Assembly: GCF_001425355.1 (NCBI RefSeq)
Contig: NZ_LMQN01000018.1
Coordinates: 63,110-127,109, forward strand
Source: Chryseobacterium sp. Leaf405
GTDB taxonomy: Bacteria > Bacteroidota > Bacteroidia > Flavobacteriales > Weeksellaceae
DNA length: 64,000 nt
Direction: 5' to 3'
Positions 52,897 through 60,241 of this stretch are shown here, piece by piece. Numbering within the stretch: position 1 is the first letter of the stretch; each line of letters starts with the position of its first letter. Under the pieces are notes generated by a model. That model searched no databases. It saw only the letters and a program-made list of their open reading frames with translations, and was not told the origin of the DNA. The translations under genes were made by a program, and so were the position numbers.

Positions 52897-53454
52897 ATGA
52901 GAAAAATAATTCTACTACTTACATGCATGTTCGGTATTTCGGTTTTTTCACAGATCAAAGTATTGAAAAATGAAACTCTAGTGGAAATTGGTAAAGATAA
53001 TTCTGTAGGTTTATACAAGAAGGACGATAAATTTACGATCAATTATCAGGATCTAAATACCGCAAACCTGAATACATTCCGTTCTTTTTCTTTTCAGAAT
53101 TTAGATGGAGATGTTTCTGATCTTTATAATCTGATTGTCGGCGGTTTTGTTACTCCTCCCGAAGCGAATATTGTTTTGGAACTTCCCAATGATATTATTG
53201 AACTTCATTACGAAAAAAACTTCGGACAACCTACAATGCAGTTTATTCAATATATCAATAAGAATAAGAAATATGTAGGAAAATCACAGTTTCTGAATAA
53301 GAAACAGGTTGATAAAATTTTCGGAAAAGAAAACGGAAAAGCCGCATCTTACGAAAAGCCCGGTGCAATGAATAATAATCAGCCGAAACAACAGGTAAAC
53401 AGTGCTGCTGCTTCATCACATGGAAACAGTAAGAACAAAAAACCCAGAAAATAA
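52897..53454 (+). CDS. Hypothetical secreted protein
   Basis: The 185-residue protein has a signal peptide (1-19, ending VFSQ). The mature domain (about 20-145) is mixed alpha/beta with VEIGKDNSVGLYKKDDKFTI and ELHYEKNFGQPTMQFIQYIN. The tail (150-185) is low-complexity, rich in Asn, Gln, Ser and Lys, ending SKNKKPRK, and is probably disordered and basic. The family is not recognised. The gene is monocistronic, with its own -7 box and terminator. Confidence 0.75.
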   Translation: MRKIILLLTCMFGISVFSQIKVLKNETLVEIGKDNSVGLYKKDDKFTINYQDLNTANLNTFRSFSFQNLDGDVSDLYNLIVGGFVTPPEANIVLELPNDIIELHYEKNFGQPTMQFIQYINKNKKYVGKSQFLNKKQVDKIFGKENGKAASYEKPGAMNNNQPKQQVNSAAASSHGNSKNKKPRK

Positions 53455-53476
53455 GTATATTTTTATATATTCACTC

Positions 53477-53498
53477 AACTCATTCTCACGAATGAGTT
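53477..53498 (+). terminator. Terminator of the hypothetical secreted protein gene
   Basis: Perfect nine-base arms AACTCATTC / GAATGAGTT with loop TCAC run into six T residues. Confidence 0.9.
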
Positions 53499-53506
53499 TT
53501 TTATTT

Positions 53507-53514
53507 TATTTTTG
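53507..53514 (+). promoter_or_regulatory. -7 box for the GldA-like ATPase gene
   Basis: TATTTTTG fits TAnnTTTG and precedes GCAAAAAG; the start codon is 21 bases beyond it. It lies in a T-rich run, so the match is not strong. Confidence 0.4.
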
Positions 53515-53534
53515 CAAAAAGATCATTATACATT

Positions 53535-54230
53535 ATGTCTCTTCAAATAAATCATTTATCCAAAAAATTTGGTGAACAAACTGCTCTTAACGATATTAAT
53601 ATCACCATTAACAAAAACGAAATCATCGGACTTCTCGGACCCAACGGTGCGGGAAAATCTACGCTGATGAAATCTATCGTTGGAGCTTTAAAAATTGATG
53701 AAGGCGAAATTATTTTTAATGACAAAAATATTACAGAACACGAAATTGAAAGTAAAAAAAATATAGGTTTTCTTCCTGAAAACAATCCTTTGTATCTGGA
53801 AATGTTTGTAAAAGAATATCTTCAGTTTGTTGCTAATATTCATAAAATTCCACAGTCAAGAATAGATGAGGTGATAGAATTGGTTGGAATTACCCCTGAA
53901 AAATCAAAAAAAATCGGACAGCTTTCTAAAGGATATAAGCAAAGAATTGGGTTGGCTCAGGCCATTATCCATCAACCGGATTTGTTGATTTTAGATGAAC
54001 CGACGAACGGTCTTGATCCGAATCAAATCATCGAAATCAGAAACGTTATCAAGGAAATCGGACAGGAAAAAACCGTTTTACTTTCCACACATATTATGCA
54101 GGAAGTAGAAGCGCTTTGTTCGCGTGTGATTCTTATTCATAAAGGGAATATTCTTCAGGATTGTCCTATTGATGAATTTAAAGGTAAGTTTGAAAGCTTG
54201 GAAGAAGCTTTTGCAAGTTATACTGCTTAA
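53535..54230 (+). CDS. ABC transporter ATP-binding protein, GldA-like
   Basis: The 231-residue ATPase has Walker A GPNGAGKST (35-43), PENNPLY after the Q-loop position, signature LSKGYKQR (130-137), Walker B LLILDEPTNGLD and a switch His in LLSTHIMQEVE. The LPENNPLY and SKGYKQRIGLAQAI segments are characteristic of GldA-type ATPases of the gliding/T9SS-associated ABC system. GldA is usually about 300 residues, so this protein lacks a C-terminal part. No permease (GldF/GldG) is nearby. It could be a short GldA or a related orphan exporter ATPase. Confidence 0.85.
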   Translation: MSLQINHLSKKFGEQTALNDINITINKNEIIGLLGPNGAGKSTLMKSIVGALKIDEGEIIFNDKNITEHEIESKKNIGFLPENNPLYLEMFVKEYLQFVANIHKIPQSRIDEVIELVGITPEKSKKIGQLSKGYKQRIGLAQAIIHQPDLLILDEPTNGLDPNQIIEIRNVIKEIGQEKTVLLSTHIMQEVEALCSRVILIHKGNILQDCPIDEFKGKFESLEEAFASYTA

Positions 54231-54235
54231 AAATA

Positions 54236-54268
54236 AAAAATCGCCCGAAAAAATTTCGGGCGATTTTT
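54236..54268. terminator. Strong bidirectional terminator
   Basis: Fifteen-base perfect arms AAAAATCGCCCGAAA / TTTCGGGCGATTTTT with a three-base loop end six bases after the ATPase stop. The A- and T-runs make it work on both strands, serving the ATPase and the convergent SPFH gene. Confidence 0.93.
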
Positions 54269-54335
54269 ATTTAATTATATATCCGATTGGTGCAGTCAAC
54301 ATGAAAAGTTCATATTTTTTATAATGAAGCCAAAA

Positions 54336-56273
54336 TTAAGAATTGTTATCTGTTTTTTCTTCAATGATAGAAACTTTTTCTACAGTTTTCTTTTGTATCT
54401 GGTCCAAAAGCTGAAGTCCCAACAATCCGCTGATTCCGCTGTTTGCAGAATCTCCGCTCCCTCCGATCAAAACTTCAGGCATAATTCTCACATTCTGACT
54501 GGCAATATTTTCCATGATTTTTAACTGAGTAAAATTATTTCCTCCCATTGCCTCTACAGATAATTTGTATGATTCGGCATTCGATTTACCAATTGCCAGA
54601 ATTTTTTCTGCTTCAGCATTACCTGTCAATGAAATTTGTTCTGCGTTTGCTTTTGCCAGCAATTCAATTTTTTCGGATTCGGCTTTAGCAAGAAGTCTTG
54701 TTTTTTCGGCTTCACCGGTTGCCAAAAGTTTCAGTCTGTCTCCTTCGGCATTTGCCTGTAATCTTACAGAATTAGCATCTCCGGTTGCTTTTTTCACAGA
54801 GGCATCGGCTATTCTTTCGGCAATCCAAACTCCCTGATCTGCTTTTACAATTTCTTTCTGCATATCGGCAACCGCCGTTTCTTTTTCCAAAGCCTGACGT
54901 GTTTCCTGAGCCAGCATTTCTGTTTCGTAAGTAATTTTCTGCTCTTCTGCCAGCTTTCTGTCCGTTAAAGTTTTCATTAAGCTTTCCGGAGGAACTATTG
55001 CCCCAATCAAAGTATCAACTGCATTTACATTATACTGCTCCAAAACGCTGCTGATATGATCTTTTGCAGATTGTTGTCTTTCTTTACGTGTTCCTAAAAA
55101 GGCAATGACATCACTGTCTTGCGCAGAGTTTCTGAAGTAATTCCTAATAGTTGGTTCCAAAACCTGACTTACAAGATTAATCATATTTCCGAAACGTGCA
55201 ATCACTTTTGGTGCTTCGTAAGTCGGAATATGAATGATCTGAGAAACATCAAGATTAAAAGGGAAACCATCTTTACTTCTCACCGTAATTGTTGAAAGGT
55301 TTTTGTCTAGTTGGTGAGATTCGCTTCTTTCGTAAGCCCAATTTAAGACTAAATTGGTCGTCGGAACAAGCTCAACCTTCATAATATAAGGATTAATCGG
55401 ATATTTTCCGGGACCAATCGGTTCTGCCCAAACTCCTTTATGACTTTTTTCGACGATATTACCATGCTTAAAATCAACTCCGCTTAAATCTTTGCCATCT
55501 TCGCCAACATAACTGATAATTACCCCTACATGACCAATCGGGATTTCCGTCATTTTCACCATTTCAACTTTTGTAAACCAAGGATTAAGGAAATACGATC
55601 CCGCCAAAATTACCTGCTCCTGAAGACCTTTGTAACCTCCACTGTTTAAAAAAGTATCAACATCCTGAAATTTATTATGATTTTGAATGATTTTGCCCGC
55701 AATCTGACCTTCTTCCAAAGGACTTCCTTCCATTGTTGTGATGATTCCTACTGCATTATCAGGAATTTGCGTCATATCCGTTAATTCAATTTCAAATAAT
55801 AAAGTATTTATTCTGTAAGAACCTGGAGCAATAATTGCTGTTTGTCGACCTTTTCTTCCGCCATTTCTTAAAAAAGCTTCAGCATCCTGAAAAGAATCAC
55901 AGTCTACTTTTCTACCGAGAATTCGTCCGGTTTCCAGTTCCATACCGTCTTTTGCGAGTAACAATCCTATTTTTCCTGTAGGAATTACGATGAAAGCTTG
56001 AAAATCAATAGAATATTGCCATATCCATTTTGCAAAATACACTCCCGGGGCTAATGTCTGAGCCTGAAATCCTGCCTCTCCGTTGGTTGCGATAATTCTT
56101 CCTTCCGGAAGTTCCTGCTTACCAACCAACACAAACTTTTTGGTGACTAGTCCTATTTTGTCCTGCGGAACAATAATTAACCCAAAGAAAATTCTTAAAA
56201 TGAATTTATAAAAAATTGCGCACACAAGTGCAATTACAGCCGGAATCATCCAGCCATGAAAACCTAATTCCAT
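54336..56273 (-). CDS. Flotillin-like SPFH (band 7) membrane protein
   Basis: With the ATG at 56273 (MELGFHGW) the protein has 645 residues: one or two N-terminal membrane segments (about 8-35), several beta-rich repeats around DNAVGII/GHVGVII, an SPFH domain, then a long alanine- and glutamate-rich helix with AEGDRLKLLATGEAEKTRLL repeats (about 500-590) and a polar tail. Flotillins assemble in membrane microdomains and this YqiK-like form is cytoplasmic-facing. A frame extension of 23 residues to 56342 is unrelated sequence and rejected. It is convergent with the ATPase gene and monocistronic. Confidence 0.88.
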   Translation of the reverse strand: MELGFHGWMIPAVIALVCAIFYKFILRIFFGLIIVPQDKIGLVTKKFVLVGKQELPEGRIIATNGEAGFQAQTLAPGVYFAKWIWQYSIDFQAFIVIPTGKIGLLLAKDGMELETGRILGRKVDCDSFQDAEAFLRNGGRKGRQTAIIAPGSYRINTLLFEIELTDMTQIPDNAVGIITTMEGSPLEEGQIAGKIIQNHNKFQDVDTFLNSGGYKGLQEQVILAGSYFLNPWFTKVEMVKMTEIPIGHVGVIISYVGEDGKDLSGVDFKHGNIVEKSHKGVWAEPIGPGKYPINPYIMKVELVPTTNLVLNWAYERSESHQLDKNLSTITVRSKDGFPFNLDVSQIIHIPTYEAPKVIARFGNMINLVSQVLEPTIRNYFRNSAQDSDVIAFLGTRKERQQSAKDHISSVLEQYNVNAVDTLIGAIVPPESLMKTLTDRKLAEEQKITYETEMLAQETRQALEKETAVADMQKEIVKADQGVWIAERIADASVKKATGDANSVRLQANAEGDRLKLLATGEAEKTRLLAKAESEKIELLAKANAEQISLTGNAEAEKILAIGKSNAESYKLSVEAMGGNNFTQLKIMENIASQNVRIMPEVLIGGSGDSANSGISGLLGLQLLDQIQKKTVEKVSIIEEKTDNNS

Positions 56274-56720
56274 AGTTCGTTTGTTTTTATGTTTGATTAA
56301 ATTTGAAAACAGCGATTGTGCTCTATTTTTCAGAATATGCAAAAACAGAGTACGAATTATTTGATAATTCTTTCGAAAAAATTAAGCAACTGCAGGAGGA
56401 GAAGTATTAAAAATCGTGAATATGATTTCGGATACTTTTAATAGAAAAAACTTAAAATTAATTAGTTTCATTTCAATGATAAAGGAAAGAGATCCTTTCG
56501 TAGTACAAATGTACGCAAGAAAAATATTCAGTTGTTTCAAAAAATTAAAATATTTTTCAACAATTGATATAATCAACTGCAAATCAATATAATTATTTTT
56601 AAAACAGGTAATTTATTACTCGAAAACACTTCTTTTTTACATTCTGAAAATTGTATAAATTGAAAAAAAAAGATTATAAATTGGCTTTAAATTTGATAAG
56701 ATTAAACACCAACAATAAAC
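56274..56720. other. Divergent intergenic region (SPFH gene / small secreted protein)
   Basis: No gene is convincing. A -7 box for the plus-strand gene lies at 56688-56695 (TAAATTTG). A minus-strand frame at 56382-56582 is rich in Ile and Phe, as expected by chance in AT-rich DNA. Confidence 0.5.
56688..56695 (+). promoter_or_regulatory. -7 box for the small secreted protein gene
   Basis: TAAATTTG matches TAnnTTTG, 25 bases before the ATG at 56721. Confidence 0.45.
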
Positions 56721-57161
56721 ATGAAAAAAATGATTAAAAAAGTTTTATTCGCAGCGATTTGTATAGCTCAGTTTTCATTAATTCAAGCGAATACTATTAG
56801 TGAAACTCCAATTTCAAAAGTAAACTATCAAAAAGAAAGAGTTCCAAAATCGGTTATTATCAAGACTAAGAAATTTAAAGTACGAATTGATAAACAGCCT
56901 AATGGAAACTATCTTTATCAATCTTGGGGTGCCAACACAAAGATTACAGCCAAACCAAGTATGATTATCAGCAATGGAGAATATATTCCTGATGGATCGG
57001 GAGGTAATTATTATTTTGAATTCAACAATAACGGAACTATTTATCAGGTTTGGAGAAATTATCTAACCGCTTCCTCCAAAAAAGCTCCGTACACATTAGT
57101 CGTGATCGATACAAACGGAAATACGGTTGTGAGAGAAGACGCACAGGTTGTAAAAAATTAA
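56721..57161 (+). CDS. Small secreted beta-rich protein (unknown)
   Basis: The 146-residue protein has a basic N-terminus and a signal peptide ending LIQAN (about 1-24). The mature part is all-beta-like with lysine-rich start (KSVIIKTKKFKVRID) and a single globular domain containing NGNYLYQSWGANTKITAKPS and GGNYYFEFNNNGTIYQVWRN. The pattern of Tyr/Trp/Gly is like that of small periplasmic or surface proteins of flavobacteria. No catalytic motif was found. It has its own promoter and terminator. Confidence 0.72.
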   Translation: MKKMIKKVLFAAICIAQFSLIQANTISETPISKVNYQKERVPKSVIIKTKKFKVRIDKQPNGNYLYQSWGANTKITAKPSMIISNGEYIPDGSGGNYYFEFNNNGTIYQVWRNYLTASSKKAPYTLVVIDTNGNTVVREDAQVVKN

Positions 57162-57164
57162 ATA

Positions 57165-57193
57165 AAAACTCTCGCTTCTGAAGTGAGAGTTTT
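57165..57193. terminator. Bidirectional terminator
   Basis: AAAACTCTC / GAGAGTTTT arms with a pairing inner CTT/AAG lie between the convergent small secreted protein and patatin genes. T-runs exist on both strands. Confidence 0.85.
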
Positions 57194-57197
57194 GTTT

Positions 57198-57998
57198 TTA
57201 TGTTCCTGCCTGTTTTAATTCTGTGTAAAAATTACTTTCGGCAAAACTTTCTTTGGCAGTTTCGTATCCAATATTGAAAATTTCTTCCAAACGATCTTTT
57301 CTCCGCTCAAAAGTTCCGAAACTCGAAAATTTTTGAGATGAAATAAACCAGTCGCAATACTCGAATTTAACTTTCTCAATCCTGTATGACAGAAGATCAT
57401 AAGAACGTGAAACGATGGCTTTAATAGACTTCAGATCATGGATTTTAATATCATGAGGGGGCGAAACAAAAACCCCAATTAGTTTATCGCATTCCTCTCT
57501 GATAATATCTGCCGGAAAATTATTTAATACTCCGCCATCGCAGTACATTTCGTCGCTAATAATGTAAGGAGTGGTAATCCCAGGGATTGAACATGATGCA
57601 ATTACAGCATCCACCACCTTAAAATTTTCATCGAATATTTTTTCGGTTCCGTTTACCAGTTCGGTGGCAACAATCTTTACTTCTTTATCCAAATCTCCCA
57701 ATTTCATATCTCCGAAAATAGGATTAAGATAATTCCTGAAGATTAACGAAGAAACCAACCCCGCCTGATTAAAGGTAAAATGTTTCCAGTTGAAAAAATA
57801 AATAGAGTTGAAGAATTCAAGAATTTCTTCAGGAGTTTTACCGATAGCATGAAGGCAACCGACAATGGAGCCTGCGCTGCAACACGATAAGACATCTACC
57901 TCGATATTCTGTTCTTTCAGAAATTTTAAAACTCCTGCATGTGCAATACCTTTAGTTCCACCACCCGATAAAACCAATCCTATTTTCTCAAAATTCAT
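57198..57998 (-). CDS. Patatin-like phospholipase
   Basis: The 266-residue cytoplasmic protein has the oxyanion-hole motif SGGGTKG (11-17), the nucleophile elbow CSAGS (Ser41) and the dyad Asp in DGG (Asp154). These are the hallmarks of the patatin/RssA hydrolases, which act on acyl-ester lipids. The elbow has Cys in place of the usual first Gly (CxSxG instead of GxSxG), an uncommon change that needs checking. The length (about 260) is typical of single-domain bacterial patatins. No neighbouring gene suggests a specific substrate. Confidence 0.9.
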   Translation of the reverse strand: MNFEKIGLVLSGGGTKGIAHAGVLKFLKEQNIEVDVLSCCSAGSIVGCLHAIGKTPEEILEFFNSIYFFNWKHFTFNQAGLVSSLIFRNYLNPIFGDMKLGDLDKEVKIVATELVNGTEKIFDENFKVVDAVIASCSIPGITTPYIISDEMYCDGGVLNNFPADIIREECDKLIGVFVSPPHDIKIHDLKSIKAIVSRSYDLLSYRIEKVKFEYCDWFISSQKFSSFGTFERRKDRLEEIFNIGYETAKESFAESNFYTELKQAGT

Positions 57999-58060
57999 TT
58001 ATTAAAAATAAGAAAACAAGTATAAATATGGTACTAATTTTATTAAAAAATATTTAAAAT

Positions 58061-58252
58061 TTAATTACTCAATGGCAGATCTACTGTAAAATGATTCTTT
58101 TTAAATGCGTAGCTTCCAATAGCATGGTTTGAGACCGCATCTCTTGAGATTTTCAAAACATATTTTGCCGGAAAAGGATTATCTCCGTATTGAAATTCCT
58201 CTTGGAAAAGTAAAAATAATGAGCTAAATACAGCGCATAGAATTGTATTTTT
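58061..58252 (-). pseudogene. 63-codon secreted-protein frame lacking a start codon
   Basis: The minus strand reads KNTILCAVFSSLFLL, a signal-peptide-like start, then QEEFQYGDNPFPAKYVLK and an end with TVDLPLSN and a TAA stop at 58061-58063. A stop codon stands exactly where the initiating ATG would be, and there is no in-frame ATG; an ATT or TTG start is conceivable. I read it as a start-lost small secreted protein. It lies beyond the lpdA terminator, so lpdA read-through would not normally express it. Family unknown. Confidence 0.4.
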
Positions 58253-58270
58253 TTATAGTTATTTATTAAA

Positions 58271-58295
58271 AAAGCTCAGATAAAATCTGAGCTTT
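58271..58295 (-). terminator. Terminator of lpdA
   Basis: Perfect ten-base arms AAAGCTCAGA / TCTGAGCTTT with a five-base loop are followed on the minus strand by a T-run. It lies 28 bases past the lpdA stop. Confidence 0.9.
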
Positions 58296-58322
58296 ACATA
58301 TAATATTTATTAATATTTGAAA

Positions 58323-59711
58323 TTAAATATGAATAACTTCTCCGTAAGCAGCTGCAGCAGCTTCCATAATAGCTTCAGAAACCGTCGGGTGCGGGTGAAT
58401 TGACTTAATGATTTCGTGACCTGTCGTTTCCAATTTTCTGGCAACTACGGCTTCAGCAACCATATCTGTAACCCCTTCTCCGATCATGTGGCAACCTAGC
58501 CATTCACCATATTTAGCATCGAAAATAACTTTAACGAAACCGTCTGTATTTCCGTTTGCAGTCGCTTTTCCGCTTGCAGAAAGAGGGAATTTCCCAACTT
58601 TGATCTCGTACCCTTTTTCTTTAGCCTGCTTTTCCGTAAGACCAACAGAAGCAACTTCAGGGTGACAGTATGTACATCCAGGAATATTGCCATAGTCGAT
58701 TTTCTCAACGTGAAGACCTTTGATTTTCTCAACACAAGTAATCCCTTCAGCAGAAGCAACGTGTGCCAACGCCTGCGTCGGGATCAAATCTCCGATCGCA
58801 TAATATCCCGGAACTGAAGTTTCGTACCATTCGTTTACCAATACTCTGCCTTTATCTGTCTGGATTCCCACTTCTTCAAGACCGATGTTCTCGATATTTG
58901 CAGCAATTCCAACAGCAGATAATAAAATATCAGCTTCAAGAACGATATTTCCTTTAGCAGTTTTTACAGTAGCTTTTACGCCTTCTCCGCTTGTGTCAAC
59001 ACTTTCTACAGAAGCATTTACCATAATTTCAATTCCTGATTTTTTAAGCGATTTTTCTAAGTGCTTAGAAACATCCTCATCTTCTACAGGAACGATGTTT
59101 GGCATAAATTCAACAACAGTTACTTTTGTGCCCATTGTGTTATAGAAATCAGCAAATTCTACCCCGATAGCTCCAGAACCTACAACAATCATAGATTTCG
59201 GCTGCTCAGGAAGAGATAATGCCTGTCTGTATCCAATTACTTTTTTACCGTCTTGAGGCAAGTTCGGTAATTCTCTAGAACGAGCTCCTGTAGCGATAAT
59301 AATGTGAGTTCCTGTATACTCAGTTACTTTACCTTCTTTATCTGTAACAGAAACTTTTTTACCTTTCTGTACTTTTGCAGTTCCTAAAATAACATCGATT
59401 TTGTTCTTTTTCATCAAGAACTCAATCCCTTTGCTCATTTTGTTGGCAACACCACGGCTTCTCTGAATTACATTTGGAAATTCAAAGCTACCTTCTACTT
59501 TATTTAAACCATAATCTTCAGCGTGATTAATATAATGGAAAACCTGAGCCGACTTCAACAAAGCTTTCGTAGGAATACATCCCCAGTTAAGGCAGATTCC
59601 ACCAAGACTTTCTTTTTCTATAATTGCAGTTTTAAAACCCAATTGTGCCGCTCTGATTGCTGTAACATATCCACCAGGACCACTTCCGATGACAATAATA
59701 TCGTAATTCAT
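58323..59711 (-). CDS. lpdA: Dihydrolipoyl dehydrogenase
   Basis: With the ATG at 59711 the protein has 462 residues, the standard length. FAD-binding GSGPGG (9-14), the redox-active disulfide in GGICLNWGC (Cys40 and Cys45), the NAD-binding VVGSGAIGVEF and the C-terminal HPHPTVSEA base motif are present. It reoxidises lipoamide in pyruvate and 2-oxoglutarate dehydrogenase complexes. The frame runs on 40 codons to 59831, but that part lies upstream of the family start and overlaps the terminator of the next gene, so it is rejected. E1/E2 genes are not nearby. Confidence 0.96.
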   Translation of the reverse strand: MNYDIIVIGSGPGGYVTAIRAAQLGFKTAIIEKESLGGICLNWGCIPTKALLKSAQVFHYINHAEDYGLNKVEGSFEFPNVIQRSRGVANKMSKGIEFLMKKNKIDVILGTAKVQKGKKVSVTDKEGKVTEYTGTHIIIATGARSRELPNLPQDGKKVIGYRQALSLPEQPKSMIVVGSGAIGVEFADFYNTMGTKVTVVEFMPNIVPVEDEDVSKHLEKSLKKSGIEIMVNASVESVDTSGEGVKATVKTAKGNIVLEADILLSAVGIAANIENIGLEEVGIQTDKGRVLVNEWYETSVPGYYAIGDLIPTQALAHVASAEGITCVEKIKGLHVEKIDYGNIPGCTYCHPEVASVGLTEKQAKEKGYEIKVGKFPLSASGKATANGNTDGFVKVIFDAKYGEWLGCHMIGEGVTDMVAEAVVARKLETTGHEIIKSIHPHPTVSEAIMEAAAAAYGEVIHI

Positions 59712-59819
59712 TAGCTTAAAATTTTTATGCGAATTTAAGGAAAAATATTGGATTTTTGTGTTTCTGAAAACAGTTCTTAGAATGCTTTCCTGTTGTAATT
59801 TCAAATCGAATGACAACAA

Positions 59820-59847
59820 AAAAGAGAACACCGAAGCATTCTCTTTT
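59820..59847 (-). terminator. Terminator of the small secreted basic protein gene
   Basis: Twelve-base arms (AAAAGAGAA core, two wobble pairs) close a TTCG tetraloop on the minus strand and run into TTTTTT. It lies 27 bases past the stop. Confidence 0.85.
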
Positions 59848-59873
59848 ATATATTTTATCTTGGTAACTTTTGG

Positions 59874-60137
59874 CTATCTGGCAGCTCTCAGCAGTTTCTT
59901 TTCATTCTGATATCGTAAATTCAAAGCTCTTAGCTGTTCTTGTTTCATCTTTCTTGTAGCAATCGGATGGTTCATAATCATTTTTTTTTCGTTTCTGTAT
60001 CGTCTATCCAATTCGCTTGCCTTACTGTTTGCCAACTGTGCTTTTGAAGGATGCGGTGGTGCAGGCGGACGTTTTTGGCTATAAGCATTAAATGATAACC
60101 CTAATAATAAAACGGTTGTTATAAATAACTTTTTCAT
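59874..60137 (-). CDS. Small secreted basic protein (unknown)
   Basis: The 87-residue protein has a signal peptide (1-20, ending YSQ). The mature part of about 66 residues is rich in Lys, Arg and Ala, with a proline-rich start (KRPPAPPHPSK) and a helical segment with repeating NEKK (RYRNEKKMIMNHP, RYQNEKKLLRAAR) around a basic loop. The NEKK repeats hint at a duplicated helix. No family is recognised; a periplasmic chaperone-like or nucleic-acid/peptidoglycan-binding role is possible. The gene has a strong terminator. Confidence 0.72.
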   Translation of the reverse strand: MKKLFITTVLLLGLSFNAYSQKRPPAPPHPSKAQLANSKASELDRRYRNEKKMIMNHPIATRKMKQEQLRALNLRYQNEKKLLRAAR

Positions 60138-60241
60138 GACGTTTACTTTTTTGAATAATTTTAATCAATATTTTAAAATCACTTAAATTCATTCGGTTTC
60201 AAAGTAAACATTACATATATCGTACCACATTTTTTATTAAA

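Larger units (their letters stand above)
57999..58322. other. Intergenic region between lpdA and the patatin gene
   Basis: Apart from the start-lost frame at 58061-58252 and the lpdA terminator at 58271-58295, nothing else is assignable in this 324-base stretch. Confidence 0.5.

Noticed and set aside
56382..56582. 66-codon minus-strand frame upstream of the SPFH gene
   Set aside because: It is mostly Ile, Phe and Lys, as chance translation of AT-rich DNA gives, and no promoter or terminator supports it.
59712..59831. 40-codon N-terminal extension of lpdA
   Set aside because: The FAD-binding fold starts right at the internal ATG, and the extension overlaps the terminator of the upstream gene.
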